Position numbers and translations under genes: made by a program
Part shown: positions 1 to 4,345 of the stretch, piece after piece
How positions within the stretch are numbered: the first letter of the stretch is position 1
Layout: every line of letters begins with the position of its first letter
The notes under the pieces: generated by a model
Databases searched by the model: none
Told to the model about the DNA's origin: nothing
The model's input: the letters and a program-made list of their open reading frames with translations, nothing else
DNA from: Acidobacteriota bacterium
Lineage (GTDB): Bacteria; Acidobacteriota; UBA6911; RPQK01; JADFOI01
Length of the DNA stretch: 6,198 nucleotides
Direction of reading: 5' to 3'
Assembly: GCA_022545645.1 (NCBI GenBank)
Contig: JACZQQ010000159.1
Span: 1 to 6,198 of the forward strand

Positions 1-44
1 TTTTCAATCAAGGCCACGCCTGAACGCCGAACAGCTTAGAACGT

Positions 45-79
45 CACCCCTTCGCGGTAGACTGTTAAAGTGAGGGGTG
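45..79 (+). promoter_or_regulatory. Ribosome binding site inside a possible hairpin
   Basis: The Shine-Dalgarno-like GAGGGG at 72-77 lies 6 nt before the ATG at 84 and supports that start. The stretch CACCCCTT at 45-52 is complementary to 72-79 (GAGGGGTG): seven Watson-Crick pairs plus one G-U pair, closing a 19-nt loop. If the transcript starts upstream of 45, this stem would cover the ribosome binding site. The complementarity is seen directly; a regulatory role is inference, and a stem of this size could arise by chance. Confidence 0.35.
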
Positions 80-83
80 TTTT

Positions 84-731
84 ATGTTCAAAAGAGCATT
101 GCTTCTTGTGCTGTTTGCCTCCAGTCTGGTTTGGGCTCAGGTTGCCAATGGGATCATCTCAGGACGGGTCTACGATGAGAGCGGGGCGCCACTGGCCAAT
201 GGGAAGATTACGGTGAGAAACTTCGACACCGGTAGAACCTGGTCCGTACTCACGGGCGAAGAAGGAAAGTACCTGGTCTCCCGCCTGCCCCTGGGAAACT
301 ACAGGGTTGAAGCTTCCTTGGCCAGCTTCGCCACGGCAATCCAAGCCGCATCCTTGGAGGTTCGGAATGAGGCCAGGTTGGACTTCATGTTGAGGGCGGC
401 AGATAGCACACACCCAGAGTCCCCGGCTACACACAGAGGGGTGCAGCAACCACCGACAAACCAGGTCGTTTTGACAGGCCGTCAGGCTGAGCGTTTTGCT
501 GTGCAGCTGGCGTCCTACCGGACGCGCCCAAGAGCCGAAGGGTTACGGGCGATGTTAGTGGACGTGGGATATACAGCTTATGTGGTGGAGTCCAATGTTC
601 CACCCTCAGGTCGTTACTATCGCGTGCGGGTGGGTCCGTTTGACACGCGAGAGGAAGCGAGAGAGATCGCTTTGAACATGCAGAGCCGACTTTTCGACCT
701 GTTGCCTGACTTCTGGATCGTTTCCGACTGA
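84..731 (+). CDS. Exported protein with carboxypeptidase-regulatory-like and SPOR domains
   Basis: A 215-residue protein. Residues 1-18 form a Sec signal peptide (KR at 3-4, hydrophobic core, likely cleavage after VWA at 18). Residues about 22-104 match the carboxypeptidase regulatory-like beta-sandwich: ISGRVYDESGAPLANGKITV, then a GKYLVSRLPLGNYRVEA stretch. A Pro/Thr-rich linker spans about 105-132. Residues about 136-213 match a SPOR domain (FAVQLASYRTRPRAEGLRAML, then YYRVRVGPFDTREEAREIA). SPOR domains are known to bind peptidoglycan strands lacking stem peptides, commonly at the division septum, so the protein probably sits in the periplasm on the cell wall. The beta-sandwich may be a protein or carbohydrate contact surface; this is inference. 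It has no TonB barrel, transmembrane anchor or catalytic domain. The start is supported by GAGGGG at 72-77. Its neighbour is convergent, so it is probably monocistronic or the end of an upstream operon. Domain calls are firm; the cellular role is unknown. Confidence 0.9.
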   Translation: MFKRALLLVLFASSLVWAQVANGIISGRVYDESGAPLANGKITVRNFDTGRTWSVLTGEEGKYLVSRLPLGNYRVEASLASFATAIQAASLEVRNEARLDFMLRAADSTHPESPATHRGVQQPPTNQVVLTGRQAERFAVQLASYRTRPRAEGLRAMLVDVGYTAYVVESNVPPSGRYYRVRVGPFDTREEAREIALNMQSRLFDLLPDFWIVSD

Positions 732-748
732 GCAGGAAGGTTCTCAGG

Positions 749-1600
749 CTACTCTTTGGCCCCTGCCTCTTTGAGCAATTCGACCATTTCCGTGTAGCCT
801 TCTTCCGTCGCCAGCATTGAGGCGGTTCTTCCCTGGTAGTCCTTCACATGGACATCCGCACCTGCCTGCAAGAGGGCCTTTACGGTTTCCCGATGACCCG
901 CGGAGGCTGCGCTCAGGAGAGCCGTTCTGCCCTGGTTGTCCCTGATGTCGACTGCAGCGTCTGCATCTAAAAGGAGTCGCACCGTTTCGGTGTGACCCAT
1001 AAAAGCCGTATTGGCCAGGGTGGTCCACCCCTCATGGTCCTGAATATTGACCTCAGCTCCTGCATCCAAAAGGGTTTGCAGGGTTTCCTGATCCCCTATA
1101 AAAGCAGTATTCCACAGAGCGGTCCACCCCCGGCTGTCCTTGGCGTTCACATCGGCACCCGCCGCCAAGAGGGCTTCCACCGTGTCCCGATAACCTAAAA
1201 GAGCTGTTGTCGCCAGGGCGGTCCACCCCCTGCCGTCCTTGGCATTCACATCAGCACCTGCAGCCAAGAGAATTTCCACGGTTTGGGTCCGACCCAGAGA
1301 GGCTGCACAGACCAGGGGAGATCTTCCGTAGTAGTCCTTGGCATTCACATCAGCACCTGCCTCTAAAAGGGCTTGCACGGTTTCAGTCCGACCCATAAAA
1401 GCCGCATACTCCAGAGCGGTGAATCCATTGGTGTCCTTCGCGTTCACCTCTGTTCCTGCATCCAAAAAGGTTTGCACCCTCTCCTTGTGTCCGTCACGTG
1501 CCGCTTCCATGAACTGGGAGAGAGCATCCTGTCCCAGGGCAGGGATGGGTACGAGTAATGCCAGCAACAGAGCAATCACTGCTTTGTTGGGAGGGAACAT
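749..1600 (-). CDS. Exported ankyrin-repeat protein, eight repeats
   Basis: A 283-residue protein. Residues 1-23 are a Sec signal peptide with a long Leu/Ala core and likely cleavage after ALG (21-23). The rest is almost entirely ankyrin repeats of exactly 33 residues: a degenerate N-cap at 24-56, six full repeats starting at 57, 90, 123, 156, 189 and 222, and a C-cap at 255-283. Each full repeat follows the pattern x-G-x-T-A-L-x-x-A-A, G-x-x-x-T-V-x-x-L-L-x-A-G-A-D-V-N-A-K-D. The usual His of the ankyrin TPLHxAA motif is absent from every repeat, and three repeats have GWT. Ankyrin folds are protein-binding scaffolds; with this signal peptide it should act in the periplasm or outside the cell. 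The partner is unknown. An in-frame TAA lies just upstream and the next ATG is internal, which fixes the start at 1600, although no strong Shine-Dalgarno is visible. It converges on the SPOR gene and diverges from the molybdoenzyme gene. Confidence 0.9.
   Translation of the reverse strand: MFPPNKAVIALLLALLVPIPALGQDALSQFMEAARDGHKERVQTFLDAGTEVNAKDTNGFTALEYAAFMGRTETVQALLEAGADVNAKDYYGRSPLVCAASLGRTQTVEILLAAGADVNAKDGRGWTALATTALLGYRDTVEALLAAGADVNAKDSRGWTALWNTAFIGDQETLQTLLDAGAEVNIQDHEGWTTLANTAFMGHTETVRLLLDADAAVDIRDNQGRTALLSAASAGHRETVKALLQAGADVHVKDYQGRTASMLATEEGYTEMVELLKEAGAKE
1235..1360 (-). repeat. Near-identical 99-bp ankyrin-coding repeats
   Basis: A 27-nt stretch at 1235-1261 recurs without a mismatch at 1334-1360, exactly 99 bp away, which is one ankyrin unit. 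It encodes the AGADVNAKD end of repeats 2 and 3 or 3 and 4 in the protein read from the minus strand. Other units have diverged (for example GCGTTCACATCGGCACCCGC near 1143). Silent-site identity over 27 nt suggests recent unit duplication or gene conversion within the array; that is inference. Confidence 0.6.
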
Positions 1601-1670
1601 AGGCTTCAGTTTCGATCTTTAAGCTTCAGACCCAACGGATCTGTCAGACGGTAAGGTGAACATATCGGTC

Positions 1671-1719
1671 TGTTGTCTGTTGTCTGTTGTCTGTTGTCTG
1701 TTGTCTGTTGTCTGTTGTC
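1671..1719. repeat. Seven tandem copies of TGTTGTC
   Basis: Seven perfect head-to-tail copies of the heptamer TGTTGTC (GACAACA on the other strand) fill 1671-1719 without a mismatch. The array lies in the divergent spacer, 70 nt upstream of the ankyrin gene start and 175 nt upstream of the molybdoenzyme start. Perfect short tandem repeats can change copy number by slipped-strand replication. Here this would change promoter spacing rather than a reading frame. It is the first of three 7-bp repeat families in the window. It is not a CRISPR array, because there are no spacers. Confidence 0.95.
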
Positions 1720-1835
1720 CCCCTCATCTCAATCATCTCCATTGTCTGGATTCCAACTGCATCAACAGTTTGTAGTAATTTTTGAGTTCGCCCCGGCAGT
1801 GGGGTGAAGTATACTAAAGGGCAACGGCACATATC

Positions 1836-1841
1836 TATAAT
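1836..1841 (+). promoter_or_regulatory. Possible -10 promoter element
   Basis: TATAAT at 1836-1841 is a perfect sigma-70-type -10 hexamer, 53 nt before the molybdoenzyme ATG. A second -10-like TATACT lies at 1810-1815. No good TTGACA-like -35 box sits 16-18 nt upstream of either, so the assignment rests on the -10 box and its position alone. If used, transcription would begin near 1848, just before the small leader ORF at 1863. Confidence 0.35.
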
Positions 1842-1862
1842 CGGTCCCTAACGGAGTCTATT

Positions 1863-1898
1863 ATGCCTCAATCCAGACAAGAGGTGAGGAACTCATGA
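1863..1898 (+). CDS. Possible 11-residue leader peptide overlapping the next start
   Basis: An ATG at 1863 opens an 11-codon frame, MPQSRQEVRNS, that stops at TGA 1896-1898. The stop overlaps the ATG of the molybdoenzyme gene at 1895 as ATGA, the geometry of translational coupling. GGAG at 1853-1856 lies 6 nt before this ATG and could serve as its ribosome binding site. The Shine-Dalgarno of the downstream gene (1882-1889) lies inside the small frame, so ribosomes translating it would also keep that site open. There is no run of a single amino acid to suggest attenuation. A frame this short can occur by chance; no family is recognised. Confidence 0.3.
   Translation: MPQSRQEVRNS
1882..1889 (+). 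promoter_or_regulatory. Ribosome binding site of the molybdoenzyme gene
   Basis: AGGTGAGG ends 5 nt before the ATG at 1895. It decides the start: the ATG is followed at once by a Tat signal peptide, as expected for the mature gene. Confidence 0.75.
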
Positions 1899-4201
1899 AG
1901 AAGAGCATCACCCGACGGTACTTTTTGGGTGGGGTAGGTCTCACGCTGGCCGTGGTGGCTACTCCAGCAGGGTTCAGATTTCTTGCCGGGAGGAAGACAG
2001 ACACTCTTTCTGAGGTTCTCCGGCCCAGCATTTGGGTGAGAATCACGCCGGATGATCGGGTGACGGTCCTGATGGGTAAATCAGAAATGGGGCAGGGAAT
2101 CCATACCGCCCTGCCCATGATTGTTGCGGATGAACTGGATGCGGACTGGAACCAGGTACGAATTGAGAGCGCCCCGGTTAGGGAGGAGTACAACGACCCT
2201 GATGCGCAACAAGGCCACGTCACCTATGGAAGCACCAGTGTGCGACATCTTTATGAACCTATGCGAAAAGCTGGTGCTGCTGGCCGGGAGATGCTTCTGC
2301 AGGCCGCAGCCCAAAAATGGGATGTACCTGTCAGCGAGTGTGAGACTTCCCAGAGCCAAGTTCTTCACAAGCGAAGCGGCCGTGCTTTTTCCTACGGGGA
2401 GTTGTGTGAAGCAGCTGCCCGGTTGCCCATTCCGGAGAATCCGAGACTCAAGGAAAAGAGTGAGTTCAAGTTGATGGGGACCGCCGTGCCGCGGTTGGAT
2501 ATTCCGGCCAAGGTCAATGGACAGGCCCAATTTGGCATCGACATTTTTGTACCCGACATGCTCTACGGAGTGGTGGCCCGTCCGCCTGCTTATGGGGCCA
2601 AAGTGCTGTCCTACGATGAGCCGGCTGCAATGAAGGTTGAAGGCGTACGCTACGTGGGAGAAATCAAGCGAGGTATCGGGCTCTGTGCCGATACCCTGGA
2701 TGCTGCCTGGAAGGGCAAAGAGGCGCTCAACGTCAAGTGGGACAAAGGCGTTCGGCCGGATCTGAGTGATGAGTTGCTGGACAGCATATTCAGAGAAAGC
2801 CTGGACAAAGAGGGTGCCTCAGCCCGCAGTGATGGGGATGTCGAGGACGCACTCAGCCAGGCCCACAAGCAGGTCCAGGCCGAGTACTTCCTGCCCTATC
2901 TGTCTCATGCGACCATGGAGCCCATGACCTGCACGGCTCATGTCCTTCCTGATCGATGTGATGTCTGGGTTGGGACCCAGGGTCAGACCAACACTCTTCA
3001 GAAGACGGCCCAGATCACCGGGCTGGATCCGGAGCAGATCTATATCCACACCACCTACCTGGGAGGGGGGTTCGGGCGTCGAGGATGGACCGAATGGGTT
3101 GAGGAGGCGGTGGAACTCTCGAAGGCCACAGAGCGGCCCGTCAAGGTAATTTGGACAAGAGAAGAGGACATACAGGACGATTCCTTTCGCCCCGGAAACT
3201 CATCCAGAATTGTGGGAGGCCTCGATGAAGAAGGCCGCCTGATTGCCTGGTCTCATAAGATCGCAGCTTCCTCTATCATTGCCTCGCTGTTTTCCAAGAT
3301 CGGTGGTGACTCTCTTTTGTTCCGTGTGATCGGCTTCTTCCGCAGTGTGGATGCACCCGCCGTGGAAGGCATTGAGAACTTGCAATATGAGATCCCCAAT
3401 ATGTCGGTGGAATATGTCGAGGTGAAAACCCCCATCCCCGTCATTTTTTGGCGTTCGGTGGGCAACTCTCACAATGCTTTTACGGTGGAAAGTTTCATGG
3501 ATGAGATGGCTCATGCTGCCCAAAAGGATCCTGTAGAGTTTCGACTACAGCATCTCCAGCACAATCCGAGAGCTCACCGGGTGGTGGAAGTGGTGGCTGA
3601 GAAGTCGGGTTGGGGAAAAGCTCTAGCCGCAGGGCGAGCTCTAGGCATTGCCTCGCATTACTCCTTTGGTAGTTACGTGGCTCAGGTGGCTGAAGTCTCC
3701 GTCGATGAGACAACCGGAAAAATCAAAGTCCACCGGGTGGTCTGCGCCGTGGACTGTGGTCCCACGGTCAACACCGACATCATACGAGCCCAGATGGAAG
3801 GTGCTCTGACGATGGGGTTGAGCGCGGCGCTAAAGGAGAAAGTTGAGTTTGGCGACGGCGGAGTCCGATCCGCTAATTTCTTCGACTACCATCTTTTGCG
3901 TATGAGTGAGGCTCCTGGTGAGATCGAAGTGCATATTGTGGACAGCGACGGAGAGATCGGTGGAATTGGCGAGCCGGGCTTGCCTCCTATTGCTCCTGCC
4001 GTGGCCAATGCCGTTTTTTCTGCCACTGGGGCTCGGATACGGCGCCTGCCCATGACCCCTGAAAGGGTCCTGGCGGCCCTCGAGCAACGTCACGAAGAAA
4101 TCCCAAATCCTAAATCCCAAATCGCCGTCCGGCGGCCGGAAATTCAAAATCCCAAATTCCAAATTCCAAACAAATTCCAAATCCTAAATTCCAAATTCTA
4201 A
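1895..4201 (+). CDS. Tat-exported molybdopterin-binding subunit, isoquinoline 1-oxidoreductase beta type
   Basis: A 768-residue large subunit of the xanthine dehydrogenase family, closest by recall to IorB-like proteins. These use a molybdenum-pterin cofactor to hydroxylate N-heterocycles or oxidise aldehydes. A twin-arginine signal (TRRYFLGG, residues 6-13, then a hydrophobic stretch to about 29) predicts folded export to the periplasm. Family landmarks follow in order: SEMGQGIHTALPMIVADELD (63-82), PRLDIPAKVNGQAQFGID (199-216), HATMEPMTCTAH (338-349), the cofactor-binding LGGGFGRR (389-396), FWRSVGNSHNAFTVESFMDE (518-537) and GGIGEPGLPP (689-698), whose Glu693 is the expected catalytic base. 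The family normally pairs with a small 2Fe-2S subunit (IorA type) and often a cytochrome c; neither is adjacent, since the neighbours are an ankyrin gene and a convergent amidohydrolase. The family core ends near residue 730; residues 735-768 are encoded by 7-bp repeats and are probably an accidental extension. The substrate cannot be told from sequence. Confidence 0.92.
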   Translation: MKKSITRRYFLGGVGLTLAVVATPAGFRFLAGRKTDTLSEVLRPSIWVRITPDDRVTVLMGKSEMGQGIHTALPMIVADELDADWNQVRIESAPVREEYNDPDAQQGHVTYGSTSVRHLYEPMRKAGAAGREMLLQAAAQKWDVPVSECETSQSQVLHKRSGRAFSYGELCEAAARLPIPENPRLKEKSEFKLMGTAVPRLDIPAKVNGQAQFGIDIFVPDMLYGVVARPPAYGAKVLSYDEPAAMKVEGVRYVGEIKRGIGLCADTLDAAWKGKEALNVKWDKGVRPDLSDELLDSIFRESLDKEGASARSDGDVEDALSQAHKQVQAEYFLPYLSHATMEPMTCTAHVLPDRCDVWVGTQGQTNTLQKTAQITGLDPEQIYIHTTYLGGGFGRRGWTEWVEEAVELSKATERPVKVIWTREEDIQDDSFRPGNSSRIVGGLDEEGRLIAWSHKIAASSIIASLFSKIGGDSLLFRVIGFFRSVDAPAVEGIENLQYEIPNMSVEYVEVKTPIPVIFWRSVGNSHNAFTVESFMDEMAHAAQKDPVEFRLQHLQHNPRAHRVVEVVAEKSGWGKALAAGRALGIASHYSFGSYVAQVAEVSVDETTGKIKVHRVVCAVDCGPTVNTDIIRAQMEGALTMGLSAALKEKVEFGDGGVRSANFFDYHLLRMSEAPGEIEVHIVDSDGEIGGIGEPGLPPIAPAVANAVFSATGARIRRLPMTPERVLAALEQRHEEIPNPKSQIAVRRPEIQNPKFQIPNKFQILNSKF

Positions 4202-4203
4202 AC
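4098..4203. repeat. Degenerate AAATYCC heptamer block, partly coding
   Basis: About fourteen units of a 7-bp repeat, AAATCCC, AAATCCT or AAATTCC, run from 4098 to beyond the stop codon at 4199-4201. A GC-rich interruption at 4126-4139 is exactly 14 nt long, so the 7-nt register is kept across it (units at 4098 and 4140 are 42 nt apart). A four-base AAAC at 4168-4171 then breaks the phase. Read in frame, the block gives the Asn-Pro-Lys and Gln-Ile rich tail of the molybdoenzyme (IPNPKSQ, IQNPKFQIPNKFQILNSKF). Base composition is far more AT-rich than the gene it ends. Confidence 0.9.
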
Positions 4204-4268
4204 CTCTGAGTGTGAGTTCATGGACTGTTGTAAACCGAATTTGTTTGTGATTTAGAACTTGGAATTTA
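4185..4268. repeat. Inverted repeat between convergent genes
   Basis: TAAATTCCAAATTCTAAA at 4185-4202 is complementary at 17 of 18 positions to TTTAGAACTTGGAATTTA at 4251-4268, with 48 nt between. The left arm contains the stop codon of the molybdoenzyme gene. A second, perfect 18-bp inverted pair is AAATTCCAAATCCTAAAT at 4172-4189 with 4282-4299. The two pairings share bases and are mutually exclusive. The stems are AT-rich and not followed by a T-run, so this is not a canonical intrinsic terminator, but it could slow or end transcription from either side. Confidence 0.7.
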
Positions 4269-4306
4269 TGATTTGTTTAGGATTTAGGATTTGGAATTTA
4301 GAGTTT
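4249..4306. repeat. Inverse-orientation GGATTTA/GGAATTT heptamer block
   Basis: This is the complement of the AAATYCC family, placed in the convergent spacer with opposite polarity. The clearest 7-nt steps are GGATTTA 4280-4286, GGATTTG 4287-4293 and GAATTTA 4294-4300. The left part (4249-4279) is more degenerate and slips out of register. With the block at 4098-4203 it forms a head-to-head arrangement around about 45 bp of ordinary sequence. Confidence 0.8.
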
Positions 4307-4308
4307 CC

Positions 4309-4345
4309 GCTGACAGCTGACAGCGGTCCGCTGATGGCTGTCAGC
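4309..4345. repeat. GCTGACA heptamer repeats with hairpin
   Basis: Five consecutive 7-nt units can be read: GCTGACA, GCTGACA, GCGGTCC, GCTGATG, GCTGTCA (4309-4343). The first two are identical, the fourth differs at two positions, and the last is close but inverts the centre. CGCTGACAGC at 4308-4317 is the perfect complement of 4337-4346, giving a 10-bp stem with a 19-nt loop. A smaller palindrome, CAGCGG-T-CCGCTG, sits at 4321-4333. The block covers the stop codon of the amidohydrolase gene (4341-4343). No T-run follows on either strand, so termination is possible but not shown. Confidence 0.7.

Noticed and set aside
1..73. Possible C-terminal end of a gene entering from the left edge
   Set aside because: Frames stop at 37-39 (12 residues) and at 71-73 (23 residues); both are too short to support, and neither is recognisable.
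729..751. Bidirectional terminator between the converging SPOR and ankyrin genes
   Set aside because: The 17-bp gap shows no stem-loop with a T-run on either strand.
992..1622. Several plus-strand frames of 60-95 residues
   Set aside because: They mirror the 99-bp ankyrin repeats on the opposite strand and contain only repeat-derived peptide.
1659..1664. Minus-strand -10-like TATGTT upstream of the ankyrin gene
   Set aside because: Poor match to consensus and no -35 box; the upstream position falls in the heptamer array, which has no TTGACA-like sequence.
1671..1719. CRISPR-like array
   Set aside because: The units are 7 bp, directly adjacent, with no spacers and no cas genes.
1644..1832. 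Minus-strand 62-residue frame with TTDNRQQ repeats
   Set aside because: The repeated peptide is only the translation of the TGTTGTC array on the other strand; the rest resembles no protein and there is no convincing ribosome binding site.
1866..1889. Hairpin covering the molybdoenzyme ribosome binding site (CCTCA with TGAGG)
   Set aside because: Only five pairs across a 14-nt loop; too weak to support.
2081..2530. Minus-strand 149-residue frame
   Set aside because: Antisense shadow of the conserved N-terminal half of the molybdoenzyme, with no recognisable domain.
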